Shown here: positions 20,281 to 33,862 of the stretch, piece after piece
Position numbering within the stretch: the first letter of the stretch is position 1
Layout: each line of letters starts with the position of its first letter
Assembly: GCF_003590095.1 (NCBI RefSeq)
Contig: NC_039490.1
Coordinates: forward strand, 10,681,834-10,745,833
Reading direction: 5' to 3'
Source of the DNA: Trichoplusia ni
Lineage: Eukaryota > Arthropoda > Insecta > Lepidoptera > Noctuidae
Length of the DNA: 64,000 nucleotides
Position numbers and translations under genes: made by a program
Notes under the pieces: generated by a model
The model's database searches: none
Told to the model about the DNA's origin: nothing
What the model saw: only the letters and a program-made list of their open reading frames with translations

Positions 20281-21996
20281 CACAGTGTGTAATATAGGCT
20301 TAGTTTTGGCCAGTCCTATTTTATGTATTATTTCGAAAGAACACGCCCCACTTACTAATTGGTTAAAATTCCGACGGTAAAATTTTCTATAGTTTGAGAG
20401 ATATATTTTTTTTTGTGAAAGGTCAACCGCCGCTTAGAAAAATTAATGTTTTTTTTTCTGCTAAGGTGTTTGTGGTATCGTTTTTTAATAAAACGCAAAT
20501 TACATAACATCAGAATATCTATTCGTATAAAAAAATAAGAAGCTGTAGTTTTGATAGTTTATGAAATATTTGAAAATTTCTTAATTTTAATTTTTATCGA
20601 TTTTCTCGTAAGCCCTAATGTTACCGCATTTTATTTTTGGCTATAAATATGAACACAACTGCTATTTATCATGTCATAAAAAATCACACGCGTAACTCAT
20701 AGGGCTTCTGAGATAAAGCGTTCCAAATATTTTAGAAATTTCTATGGAAATAGGGTTGTCCAAATGTAATTAAAGAAATTTACCAGGCACGAAGGATAAG
20801 CATCGGTTATGTGTTTATATTGAGTGTATGTACAATTCGATTAATCCGTATGTGGTTTTATAGTGTGTACAGTTATATTTATTCATGTTATAGTATTAGT
20901 GCTATATATCTATGCACTATAGAAAAAATTACATTTTGTCAATGTCGTCATTATCATTATCTATGAATATTTCGTTTGACGATAGTATTATGTTAATTTC
21001 GTCAGAATCGTCAGTATCGTCAGAATCACATTCGAATTTATTATTCGATTTTTCAACAGCGGGTCGCCATGGATGACCAAGTTATCCATAGTCGGCTTTA
21101 AAAGTTTTAGTTCGACAAAAGAGGGTCAGAAGACTCTAACGCTAGATGAAACAGGTCAATGACTTCGTGATTAAATTTACAATATGAAGCTACAAAAGTT
21201 CCATATTGATATAATTATGTAAATATGAACGGGAGTTTTAGCCAGTAAAAACTGTATCCGCCTTCACCAATTGGAGGTACTCCCAGCTTATGTTCTGTTG
21301 TCAAAGTTCTGTCTTTTGCATTTAAGCAAAGTGTAACTTTATGGGCCATATATTATATTAAAACCAATAAAAATATTAGTAAAAAATATAATCCAAATTG
21401 AATACCTTTATCTAAATCGGTTTAAAATGTTTAGCTAGTTTTGCGAGTGTCATATAATCATTTACATAGCCTAGTATAAATCAAATGAAAATTTTAATAA
21501 TAAGCAAAATAAATTAATCAAATGTTTCTGAAGGCTAGAGACAGTCCTACAGGAAATTTAAAAAAATTATCTCTCAAAAGCCCTTTATTATTTTACGCTG
21601 ATATTTTTTACTCAAATGTATTATCATATTGCACACATTTTCTATCAAAAAGAAAATGCTCTAATTAAGAAGGGGACCGATTAAAAATATTTTATATTTT
21701 TTGCTAAAAACTTGTTTTATGCCTTAATTATAAGTATATCATATATGTTTTTTGGCATTATTATAGTTATTCATTTTCTTAATTAGACGATATTTAATTT
21801 ATTCGTAACTGAGGTATCTGAAGGAAGTTATTTCATTTTTATGGTTTCTATGGGTTTTTCTCGATAATTCCAATATAACCAAAAATAATTAAAAAAAAAT
21901 CATCGGTGTCTTTGTTAAGCCTCTAAAATAGTAAAAGCTATCGTATAAACACATAAACTATACTTGGCCACAACTAAGCCTATATTACATACTGTG
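20281..21996. mobile_element. 1716-bp DNA transposon, Transib-like
   Basis: Inverted ends begin CACAGTGTGTAATATAGG (left) and CACAGTATGTAATATAGG (right, read inward). They match for about 32 bp with two mismatches. The element is flanked by CGATC on both sides (20276-20280 and 21997-22001), a 5-bp target duplication. CACAGTG ends with a 5-bp duplication are the hallmark of Transib elements, relatives of RAG1. No intact transposase is visible; an acidic Asp/Ser-rich open stretch on the minus strand (about 20938-21080) ends in a stop and may be a decayed piece. Likely non-autonomous or dead. Confidence 0.65.
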
Positions 21997-22001
21997 CGAT
22001 C

Positions 22002-25000
22002 CATCAAGATGTCCGGTTTTTTCTTAATTGATAGGTGTCGCTAGCAGTCGTGCTTTAGCAAAATCATTATGAAATATGCAGTATATTTCTAAATACTTCT
22101 TAAAAATAGATTAAATCTGTCGGACTAACGTAGGTACTAGGTAGGTAAGTAAGTTATCTATACCAGCAAATTTTGTTAACATTCCAGAACCTTACGATCC
22201 AGCGTCCAGTTTTCATGTTTGTAGTTAATTAACTAACTTCTTCATACTTTCGCCGTCCGTTAATTAAAATACTTTCTTTTGGTCTCGTTGTACCTAATTA
22301 GGCCGTATTTTTATAATCCCGAGAATTTTCAGTATTCGCTCAGTACACACGTTGGGTGGGACTTGCGGTATATAAGTAAGTTATGATGTAAGCCGCGGTC
22401 TCATCAGACGGCAGTCTCAAAGGCTCGGCCCAATGTGGCACGAGCGCTGTCGGGCCACGGATACGGCGGCGCTACTAAATCTTAATGCAACAGTTTTGGT
22501 ATCAAGTAGATACTGTCTTTTTAGGCACATTCGATTCGTTAATAGTTGTGCAGTTTCATAATTTCGTTTATATGGAGAACTAAAATATAAGCATAACCGG
22601 CAACCGGTTGCATAAGCTATTCTTTTCTAAATAAATCTTGTAACATATACAAAGTTTTTTTTCTTAATGAAACTATTTTGGTGTATAGGTATAAGAAATT
22701 CAAGGCATGTGAATATAGGCTAGGGGACAGTTTAATCAGGAAAAAAGCTATTGCAATATATTCTCAGCATTTTCACACTTGTAATAATAGACAAGCACCG
22801 CCGTTATCTTGTCGTTTGCGTGACACGGCGGTCGCCCTCGCCTCGCGCGTGGCCCGCCTGCATCGTCCTCAGCGCAGCTCTCGCAGGTTGTTTTGGTACG
22901 GACATTAATCAACCTTCGCCTGCTTCTTTTGCATTTCATTAACTTATCCATATTTTATATTTCTTTTAGAATATCGGGCAAAAGTTTCAATACTTCTTAG
23001 TAGCAGCTAGTATTTATATAGCATCTGCTAGCATCACAGTTTACCTATCAAAATTATATAGATAGTTATTTGAATTTAGTACCTTTTAGACTAACTTCTG
23101 TAAGGATCATCATTTCTCATTCAGTCTGGATCAATCTCTGAATTTCCTACTGTAAGTACCTTGGACCTAAGAAAAATTAAATTTGAATAAAACTCATAAC
23201 AAAGACACTTCGCTTCGGTCATAACTCGCAAACATTTCTTAAGGACAAAGAGTTGCGGTGAGAACTATCACAAGTAGCCGCAACCTGCGCGAATGTACCC
23301 TACACTAGGCATCTATAGTAAGCTAGTGCAGAAAACTTGGCGAGTGCGTTAATAATGCGGCGACGTCCCACGCCCAGCTCCCGGATGTACAGACTATACC
23401 TTGCACTCGATAACTTCGAAAACTTATACAAAACTACGCTAAGCAACAACTCTCTTTTATAAGTTTTCTCTTCAGTAGTTTAGTGTCTAATACTTTAGAT
23501 AACTCAAAACATACTTTATTGAAACACGTCTCCGATATAATCTTAAAGTTTATCAAGATTTGCAGGCCTTTTATTTTAGTAGAGTTAGTGGAAAATGTGA
23601 GATACTTCTCTCAATATCACAGGGGGTCAGCTCAAGATTTTGGGCTAATTGATTCTCATATTATAATACTTGGTGTACCTATTGTAAAAAAATACTGAAC
23701 GAGTTATAGATCGTTGGCAATGACTAACTAATAAAGAGTGTTTGAGCGTGATAGTAATTTTAAAGCAAGTTTTATGTATGTACCGACATTCAGAAATTCC
23801 AGAAGCATGAGAGGGTTTGCAACTGTCTATTATAACACGGCGGTTACTGGCTGTAGAGTTTAAACATAACCAGCCGCGTCCCGACTGCGGCGCTGTCTGT
23901 ACCACTTATCTAGTTCAGTAGTTCGCGGCAACTGTTCAGTGGAGTGTGCACTTCGCAGTTGTGTGGTGACTTGTGGCAATACAAAAGTTAGCATTTAACT
24001 CCTCCGCGTTCGTACAATACAGTTCAGAAGTTAAGGTATTCTCATCCCTACTATAAACAGTGCAGATAACAACGGCTTATTGCACGGCGGGTGGCGCCCA
24101 GCGGCGAGCCGCGGATCTCTGCTTCTTATGTTTATCTCATCTCCACACCCGGATAAATCAACGTTAAACCTTTTTTGTTTTGTATCAAAAATATTTGTGT
24201 CTCGTTGTTTGAGGACATGAATCAAGAGTTTTATCACGTTATAAATAGGGTAAGATCATGATGGTACGAACAAGGAGTTCTGAACATAAAAGAACTCCCC
24301 GAAAACAAACAAAGAAAACGGAAACAGTTTTTCAATAAACCCTCTGATGTCCAAACCTTTATGTACGTGTCGGCGATGCGATAGCTATCTTAAAATATCC
24401 TATGGATACGGGAAGAGTTTTGTGATTCTGGCCTTTGACCAGTGCCAATTGAGTGTGCAAATAAAGCTCATTGTAAAAATTGGAGTGTGATGTTATTTTT
24501 GATTTGATTCATTTTTACGATAATTAACAAGCAGGGTCCGGCGGCGCCTGTCACCACTCCCCAATCAATCATTGGAGTCTGGCATCGTCATTTAAGTAGC
24601 TTACATTTTCCAACCACAATGTGAAAGGCTGCAAACAAGCTCGCTTTTATACAAATCTCAGAACACAATACGCAGTAAAAGGGTGTACTCAGGGGGGGAG
24701 GCTTTGATATGTAAAGGCCCTGAAGTAAATGTTATTGAAACGTCGTGTCGCACATACGGCTCCATTAGCCGTGTCCGGGCCGCGTCCGGGCCGTGTCCGG
24801 GCGGCCGGCGCTCTCACGACAGCTCAGAGCCGCTCGACTCCCGCCTGCAAATATATTTTCGTATTGATAAATACGATTTCTGTGTAGTTGGCAACACTAG
24901 TAGTACTTTCAAACAGGATTCGTAGAAATCGCTCCTAATAAAATAGGTTTTTGAGTACTTACGTTACTTACATAAATACCTTCACTATTGTTTTTTAATA

Positions 25001-25430
25001 TTATGATGAGCTACATCGTACAACCGTGTAGTGGGCTGTGGTTATTCTGCCAAGACAAGCTGAACTTAGAAGTCTGATAAATAGAATTCACATTCGCTAA
25101 TTACTTTAGTTCGACTATAACTTTGTGGTTATTATTCCTTAGGTTTAAAGATAGTGCGGCTGTGAAGGTCACCGGGGTCCTGAGTTGAGCAGGGGCCCCT
25201 CTGTTGAAAGTCATATTACTGCAGTCGTGGAAAAGGGACGCAGCTAGCACCGTGTAGCGCGGTGTCACGTTTCCACAACTACAAGAGTTACTGTAAGACG
25301 TGGCGAAGTTGAAACTTTACTTGGACTTTAAACCGCTGCGTAATCCGCTTAAATACTTCAGTTTAAATTTAAACTGCTTTGTTGTCCGTCAGCGATGCAT
25401 TGAGGATCTTGGTTTTATATTATTACAGAT
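22002..25430. other. Intergenic, no gene seen
   Basis: Mostly AT-rich. Around 24760-24810 there are tandem GTGTCCGGGCC-type units. Short open frames here have no recognisable family and no codon bias like that of the real genes. Confidence 0.6.
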
Positions 25431-26048
25431 TTGAAATGAAACTACTTTTACGGATTTTATCGCGGTTTAATTTTAGATTTTAGTTCCCGACGTTTCGAAA
25501 CCTTTGCAGGTATCATGGTCACGGGCAGACTGAGATGGCGTTCGTCTTGATAGAAGATGTTGCTCGTTCTACCTTCATATTTTAATTAATTATTTGTGGT
25601 CCGACCTACGCAGTATGAGCTCACTGTGTCTTGATGTCTTGCAGCGCTGCTCTTGGGTTTGGCCTTGAGTTTATTTATTATTGGATCCCAAGTAGGTGAT
25701 ATCTTCCAGCCATCTTCTCTATTGAAATTAGGGTGTTTTTTAATCTCAATAGCCTCGCGAAACATCCTAGGTAGGAATTTGGATTCTTTAGCGAGGATCT
25801 GTGGTTGGTCAAATCTAATATAATGGCTGGAACCTTCAGCATGTTCGGCGACTGCAGACTTGCTGAAGGTTAAAATAAATAAGGTCTAATTAATTAAAAT
25901 ATGAAGGTAGAACGAGCAACATCTTCTATCAAGACGAACGCCATCTCAGTCTGCCCGTGACCATGATACCTGCAAAGGTTTCGAAACGTCGGGAACTAAA
26001 ATCTAAAATTAAACCGCGATAAAATCCGTAAAAGTAGTTTCATTTCAA
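25431..26048 (-). mobile_element. Penelope-like element fragment flanked by inverted repeats
   Basis: About 160 bp at 25431-25592 recurs inverted at 25888-26048, including CCCGACGTTTCGAAACC. Between them the minus strand is open from about 25885 to the TAA at 25588-25586. It encodes SKSAVAEHAEGSSHYIRF and, further on, FREAIEIKKHPNFNREDGW. These match the end of the GIY-YIG endonuclease domain of Penelope-like retroelements (SAVAEH ... REAIEI). The reverse transcriptase is absent, so this is a severely 5'-truncated copy. Inverted flanking repeats are known for this class. Confidence 0.8.
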
Positions 26049-29000
26049 TGTCTAACATTCGCGTAAACCTAAGAAACCACTATTACAGATTTGTTTGAGA
26101 TTGTCCTTTTAAGCTGCAAGATTCGTTCCCGACGATAAGATAAGTAACCTTAACAATAAAACAGACTATACTTAAGTACAGCCACCAGCATACTGGTGCA
26201 CTAAACATTGGTAACGTCGATTCTCCCGCGTTCGCTCGTTTTCTTGCTGCCAAAGGGCCTATCGGTGAAGCAACACAAGCCCACTATACTAACTATTGCT
26301 GATTTTATTTGCCCTCGATCTCTCGAAGATTCTTATATTGTTATCTAACGCCGTCAGTGAACCTTTTGGGAAAAAATGCTCCGGAAGTACAATGTGTTGC
26401 TAATTTAAGAAAGTTTGATGTCGGTAAAAACAGCTGCGTCTAAAATTACTATTTAGAGTTTCGACAGTTACATATCCAGAAAAAGAAAAGCAGAAAGAAG
26501 CAGAAAAGGTCTCCCACGGCGAACTGAAAGAAAATATGTCTTTAAAAACGGCTGAAGTTGTTGTGTTACTCGACGGTACCGGGTCTGGTTGTCTTCTACG
26601 CTCCCAAGCTATACATAGGGTTTACCAACCCCTCCCAGACTCCTAGAGTTATATTATCTAAGTTGAGTTAACTAGGTTGTGCATGACACTACAGGCTTCC
26701 ACACCTCAGAGGCTCCGGGTGCAGCCCGCGCCAGTTCGGGCGCCCGCGCGGACACGACCGCGGTGTGTTGTTATGCTGACTGTATTGTTCCACCGCCGCA
26801 CTTGGTGGGCTTGCCTGTAATGCTTTCATACAAAAGGGTTCGCTTTGATCGTCATGTTTACAAAGGTGTTTTTCTTAAAGGTACATTTAAAGGCTGGTTT
26901 TTATAGGGATTCGGAGTTACTACACGTAACGGTTAGGTAAATGAAATGTATTTACAATACTACCTATGTTAGTTAATACCATCGCTATGGTCTTTATTTT
27001 CAGCAGTTTATAAGGCGGAATATAAAAAAAATGTATTATTTTAAATTCTCTTATTTGAACAAATTTTGAGACTACCAACGTCACACAGATGGCGCTAGGT
27101 GTGACCACAATATGTTGTATGTGTCTTTTGTCTATCGCGATATAATGATATCTTCGGGTTTATCATTATAGTATTATCGTGTGGGATCCTCACGTAATGC
27201 CGGCCACGGTCCCGCGTCGGTATCATAATAATAAATAGCTAATAATATGGGATCGGAGTTCAACGCGCGGACACAGGTATAGCTAAACCGTCTCACCGTT
27301 CCAATTTTCCTTTTACTTATACAAGTTAAAATACTCCTCCTCCTGAAAAATTGTTATCCTACAACAAAAAAAAAAAACAAAAGTCTTAGAAATGTAGTTT
27401 AAATGTGTCGCAACAAACTGCTGACGTTTAAAGTCTTCGGAAGTTTGTCTAGTGCTCGAGCGATGTGCTTCACTGGGTGCAAAATGAATTCTTAAATACA
27501 TAGAGAGTATCCGCGACGTTTGAACTCGATAAGCATTTTAAACTAGGGATATTGTTGGGAGGTGTCCTCGTCTAGGCGAGTGAAGCACGCCGGATATTGA
27601 AAAATCAGCGCATCGAGAGGCGCGCGGAGTGCCGCCACGCCGTGTGTACGATCCACCGGGGGAGAACAGAAGAGATACTCATGTTTACAGATAACTATTT
27701 TATATTTTTCTCTAACGACGCGTTCCGAAAGTTGCTGGATGGCCATCAAAATCAAGTTTGTACTTCAAGCTGGCCGAATCAAATCAAGTTTATAAATATT
27801 TCTATAAACTTATGAAACGTTACAGCAATGACTCTAGTGCACGGTTCCAAAATGCCATTCCCATGAAGAAGAACCGGAAACTCCACAGGTTACTCTTTGT
27901 CTTTGAGACTTTAGATATATCATAAGAGAATAGTTACTTCAGGGTTTCCACAGATCAGGTGGTAGCCCTTAGTGGGTGTACTGTGTTACCGGCGCGGTGT
28001 GAACACAACGCCGCGCCGCGCCGAGCGTCTGAATTAGCAGCCGTGAGCACAATGTTGACAGGAAACTTGTTTCTGAAGCGAAGATACGCATCATACACAT
28101 CGGAAGCCCGGTTCATACCGCCTAGATAGGTGCTTAGATATACAAAATATTATGATCTAAATCCCATTTTGTATAAGCCGAACGCTGCACGGATTTTTCT
28201 ATAGTGTTTCATTCAATTTTTTATTATTTTTATAGGTAGTTTTAAAAGTCTATAAATATTTGATACGTGATCTGTCATTAAAGTTTTTATTTTAGAGATG
28301 AGTTGGAAGCTCCGGTTTTCTGTATTCCTAGATGTTGAAGTGTTCAGTGCTAAAACTTATTACAGCTACGAATTATTACTATCTATTGCATTGTAGCCAC
28401 CAGTCTGGTAACAAGGATGTCCGCTGACCTCAGCTGCTTTCCATAATCCTCGCCATTTGTCTCGCGCGACGTTATCGTTGTCACGCGGCGTCACGTCGGC
28501 CGCGGCCGCGCGACGTGACACCCGATAACACTGGGATTACATCTGGATGACCCACAGATACTGTCCTGTTTAGTACGCAGTGACCACTCGTACACAACCA
28601 AGGAAACTGCGCACGTCGGAGAGATTGACAATTACAATTCAAAGAAATGTTGGTTGCATACTGAGGTGTTATCTTTTTATATTTAATATTTCGTGAATAA
28701 ACGTATTTTGCGATGGTCACACAAAACTATAGTTAAAAAGCTATAGCAAAGCGGAACTGTTAGTCTTTACTTCTCAATATATCACTAGTCTGCGGCTATT
28801 TAAAGATAATATGTATTTATACTATTACGTTTAGAGAAATAGACATTTCGTGTCGAGTTATACAGGTATAACCCTCGTCAATCTTACTGACCTACGGATG
28901 GATGACTCATTAATAATACACCGCCATCTAGCGGCGGTCGATGAAGACGCGCATTAATTAAGAAAAACCCGCGCCCGATGTTCATTATACTCACATGTTT

Positions 29001-30377
29001 AGACAATTGTTTCACTGAATGGGATATGCGAGGCCTTTGTGTAGCCTCGATAGCCGGTGGCCGCGAGGGTCCCAAATAAATGAGACGCCGTTTAAAGTTC
29101 CCATTATAAGTGTTACGGGGTGAGGTAATGCGAGACGATGGCCGGCCGTCGCAGGTCCGTACCTAAGGGTAAAACCGAACCCTATTACTGGGTATCGCTG
29201 TCTGTCCGACCGTCCGTCGCCAGACTGTATCTTATGAAAAGTTTTAGCTAGACAATTGAAATTTTACAGATGCTGTAAGTCTAAGAAAGGTAAATATAAA
29301 GATCAAGCTTCAGCTTATTTGTACCGACCTCTGAGTCATTCAGACCGATCAGTTTTATAAATTGCTAGTTAATTTGGTATCTTCATATTTAATCTTGGAA
29401 ATCTACTGGGTGTAAAAGAAATACATATCGACACTTCTCCATTAGTCATATTATGTCTGCCGAGGGGTCGAATGGAGCCTACCAGCGGACAGGTAGCCAC
29501 CAACAAGTACCAAGTATGTGTCTGCTGTAGTATTGTCAGCCGATCTTTCAAACAGACATGGCAAATGGTAAACATATAATATTCCGATTCCGAAATTCAA
29601 AGTACATGTGTAAACCACAGGGTACATTATATATTGCATTAATACATCTCGCTACATGCAACTAATAAATATAATGGAGTTGTAAACAGCGCGCGCAAAC
29701 ACAGCGGCCATCTTGTTAATTGATACAAATATTCACCGAAGGCTTTACGACGGCGGTAAACTGCAGCGTGCGTGTCGCCGTCGGTAAGTAACCACACTCA
29801 TTTAACTAAAAATGAAAATGATCATAACTTGGTTCCCTCTACATTTTATTGCTGATTCTTTATTTTTAAATAGATGACCGTGTATCGTTTTACTTTTTTT
29901 TTATGTTTCTAGGGGTAGACGATCTGACGGAATCATACGCCATAGTCTGCCGGAGTCTGCCCGCATAGTGAACCCTGCGGCCTCATTAACTGCTTCCTTC
30001 AAAAGGAACGATCATCCTAACTCTATCACAAACTAAAACCTTTGTAATGTATGTGTATTAGAGAAACTTGATAATCTTTGGATAGGTAACGATTGGATGC
30101 ATCCAGAGGACTGCTTACTACTATCTGGTTTATGTTGAAGGTATGTAGGATAACATTAATGTATTTACAATTTGTTTTTTTCGCAATATATTACGTCATA
30201 TCTTAACTAGAAGATAAATATTTTAAAACTCCCTGGGTCGTCCTGGCTCGCCTAAACTTTCTAATGATATTATATTTGGTGGCTCTCGTTCCTTTTTTGC
30301 GATGTGGGTGTGAATGTGACGTGCGAGTAGCGACGCCCACAGCCGGCCTATATCTGGAGATCAAGCAGGATTAACTC
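26049..30377. other. Intergenic, no gene seen
   Basis: AT-rich DNA with scattered CG-rich patches (26700-26765, 28480-28520). No exon, RNA gene or classifiable repeat is supported. Confidence 0.55.
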
Positions 30378-30440
30378 AAGTGCGGGAATCGAACCTGGGT
30401 AAGTGATCGTCAAGGTGATGTAAGTTAAGACGCGCTCACA
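30378..30440 (-). mobile_element. Possible SINE fragment
   Basis: The minus strand has AGGTTCGATTCCCGCA, a good RNA polymerase III B box, but no clear A box. Probably part of a tRNA-derived repeat. Confidence 0.3.
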
Positions 30441-30803
30441 CAAAATTAAAAGGATAGGTTAAACATAAGAGCGGAGAATGAAATGGTGTATTAATGAAGT
30501 TGTTTTGTAAATAGTGCAATCAAATCATTGATGTGATGCCGTGGTTCTAACACTGAAATCACTTATTTAGAAAGACAGTAAACATCTTTATACCAATCAA
30601 TTGATACGTAAACTTTATCACTGAATTATGTGAAGTGTCCCAGGGAAGGGATGTCCATACAGGATGTATAATGACAGATATATTGCGACACACTACATCA
30701 CCTAGTACCAATATGGAGAACTAGATTTGAATAGGAAGTAATACGTCTGGAAGATGGACGACAAATGACGAATGTACCGATTACCAAGACTGGGAACTAT
30801 ATA

Positions 30804-30970
30804 TTACTAATATTATAAACGCGAATGTTTGTATGTATGGATGTTTGTTCCCTTTAAAAAGGAAAATACTACTGGATTTAGACAAAATTTGGTGCATAAC
30901 TAGTTTATAACCAGGATAAACACATGAGAAGATTGATTTTTTATCCCTATTTTGTGTTCCCGTTGAATCA
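30804..30970 (+). mobile_element. Short interspersed repeat (TTACTAATATTATAAACGCG family)
   Basis: Begins ACTAATATTATAAACGCGAA, then ATGGATGTTTGTTCC, and later TAACCAGGATAAAC. The same ordered blocks occur at 37831-38012. It is a high-copy lepidopteran repeat type, likely a non-autonomous DNA element. Confidence 0.6.
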
Positions 30971-32894
30971 TTTACGCTTTTTAAACAAAAAATGACTAAA
31001 ACGAATAAAAAGCACTCATGATCACTGTCTCATGGAATATAAAACTACCAGAACCAATTATTTAGCCCCCAATCCAACAGTGTGTCCAAATCCATTATGA
31101 ACAAATGAATGATGCGCGCGACCAACTCCCAGTCACTAATGCCTTGTAATCCCCGATCCACTGTAATGGCCAGTGATAACAATTAGCCGCTTAATTACCG
31201 CGGCATTACTTATGTATGACCACATACATGTATGGGATGTATGACGGCCAGAACAAAGCTAAGCCGACGCATAATCTATTAGTCGTGTCATAGTTAAATA
31301 CCTGTTCGATATTATTGTGTGTAGTTTATTACCTACTGGTGTTGTGTGGGCAATGTATCATTTCATAGTTATTGCAAGATACATTAATTGTGTTGTGTTA
31401 CAATTGTAAAAAATCTGTAAGCAAAAAGATTGTTTAACTTAATGATAAATAATTCAAATAGTACACCAAGTCTTACGTCACGAAGTGTATGTAATTATAG
31501 TTATTTTTCTGCTCCCTAAAGAAATGAGATATCAGGGATAATTCCCGATTGTATGGGCATGTCTACCTCGCTCTATAGTCTATGTCTATTGAACACAATG
31601 ATCACATAGAGGCGTCCTCTTAAATATAAACACTTGTGTGCCGCGCGCGGTATATTGCACTGGACAATGCATCCGTTTTATCCAGCGATTATTGGGAACT
31701 CAATACAACGTTATATTGTCATTTGACACAGCCCTTATTCTCTATGACAAAGAGTTTAAATTCGTATGTTTGTGTTTAATGTAGGTTGTTATGGTTTGGA
31801 ACTAAATTGTTTAATGGCGGGTCATAAATCGCGAGGCCCGCAGGCTGTACTGCGCCCTGGTTTATGGGAGCCGCCTGACTGACCGCTATGCGTTGTACTG
31901 AACCATCGTTTTATATGACCATCTACTGCCCATGACTATGAATACATTCCAAGATAAAAAAAAAAACACTCTGGGGCTGTGGCCTCTTTCTCTTCATCCA
32001 TCTTTATTCGTATAGGGCTGGTCTATTTTTCGGAGGAAAGGACTCAATCTGTTAATGCCATTTTCACCACACAGTTGCAAGTTCGTCACATCGAAAGGCA
32101 AAAAAATCGCTTCTTCAAGATACCAAAATATAACAGCCAACCAAAACACAACATAAATGAAACTCAGCAACAAATATGAGAAGTGTAAGTCACAAATAGT
32201 TGGTTTTGCTTAAGTTAAGGGAGGTTCGTTAATAAGCTCATGTTGAGTTATCGCGTCGTGATCGCGCAGTAATCAGCCGCGCTCCGGCTGTCAGCGGGCG
32301 CGCGCGCTCATCAATCAGACCAGACTCGTTATGTTGAGATGTTGGGATAAAGATTACACATGAGGATGTCTCCAAACGAATGTTGCAATGTTTCAGAAAA
32401 TAGGCAGAAGTATGAAAATGTACGATGTTCATATCATGGATGTAGTTCAATAGAAGTGACAGTTACAAGTCACTTTATCCATCATTTAATATTGCAACAG
32501 CTAGTTTAAGGTTTCACTAATTCTGCCGTGTCTTTTTTAGAACGAAATCTCTTAAAAAAGGGATTAAAATATAGGCTGACTCAGTAAATAACAAAAATCA
32601 TGTTCAGTATGATATAGGTATGTAATTAAGCGAGTAAGAAAATTCTCGTGTTTTGAGGTTGTATTACCGTCACAAGTATAATCTTCCCGAACGTCTAGAA
32701 CTCGTTAATTAAAATCTCCGTCCAGTCTTTTGAGTGTGTCGCAAACCGATCCCTTTGGGCGTAGATTATTATACTTTGAAAACTTATCATATTTCCTTTT
32801 CACGTACATTTACGGAATATCGTTGGGCATTAGTTCCTTCGCCTTATAAATGTTTAAAGTACGGTTTGTATTAACAACTTACATTTGAGCTGCA
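30971..32894. other. Intergenic, no gene seen
   Basis: AT-rich; nothing supported. Confidence 0.55.
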
Positions 32895-33140
32895 ATAAAT
32901 AAATAATAAATAATAATAAATGCGGACAACATCACATACAATTGTTCTGAACCCAAAGTAAGTTGCTCAAGCACTTGTGTTATGGAATTCAGATACAACG
33001 AAGGTACCACAAACACCCAGACCCGAGGCAATGTAGAAATGTGAATTTTTACATTAACCCGACCGGGGATCGAACCCGGGACCTCAGAGCTAGCGACACC
33101 TTGAAACCGGTGCGTACGCCACTCGACCACGGAGGTCGTC
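32895..33140 (-). mobile_element. tRNA-derived SINE, near full length
   Basis: Read on the minus strand: a tRNA-like head with A box TGGTCGAGTGG and B box GGTTCGATCCCC, then a body containing GGGTCTGGGTGTTTGTGG and CATAACACAAGTGC, and a tail of TTTATTATT repeats. This is a family I recognise as common in Lepidoptera. It is not a functional tRNA gene because no acceptor stem closes. Confidence 0.85.
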
Positions 33141-33862
33141 ATAATCCATCTTACCATGAGAGCATTATCGATTTCTTTAACTTTTCTTTCAAGGTATGTA
33201 GATGATAGGTCGTATAGATCTCTAGCTACTTGTAGTGAACATTATTTTATCTTTTATTTCATTATTATTTCTAGTGTAGCGACGGCGGCGGTCCGCGTCC
33301 CCCGCACTCATCCCGTCATGTGACACAACTTGTTGTTCCCCGCGCCGCTCTGCATATTGTAATAAAACTCTCCATTATTAATAAACAGAGCTTATTTTCT
33401 AAAGGCTCTACACATAAAGCTTTGATGCAATAAACTTTCTAAGCTTAGAAACTGCATTTATTTAAAATTTTCTGTGATATTACAAAAGATGATTAAAATG
33501 ACTTTGCTTCCATCTTACTTAGACAAAATTACATTTTATTCTATATAAAGCAGTTGGGATACCAATTTCAGGAGTATAGAGAGAAGAGCACAATTTGAAA
33601 ATTGTTTTCAGAGAGGTACCTCCGTATTTTGCCCCGCACGGCGGTGATCATGTTCTAGAAGTAGTTCAGGGTGCCGCAAACTTCGCGGTTGGAATGTAAA
33701 TGTACAAAGTTGGAAATTTTTACTGGACATTAAATACATAAATGTGTAAACTGGTGAACCTTGTGAGCGCAGGCGATGTGGCGACAAGCAGCAATGCCCG
33801 CTAATGTGAGTGCGGTGATCATAAGTTTGACTGAATTAAAAAAATATATAAATATAATATAG
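33141..33862. other. Intergenic, no gene seen
   Basis: AT-rich; nothing supported. Confidence 0.55.

Noticed and set aside
33050..33140. Candidate tRNA gene on the minus strand (good A and B boxes)
   Set aside because: No acceptor stem closes, and the body and tail match a SINE.
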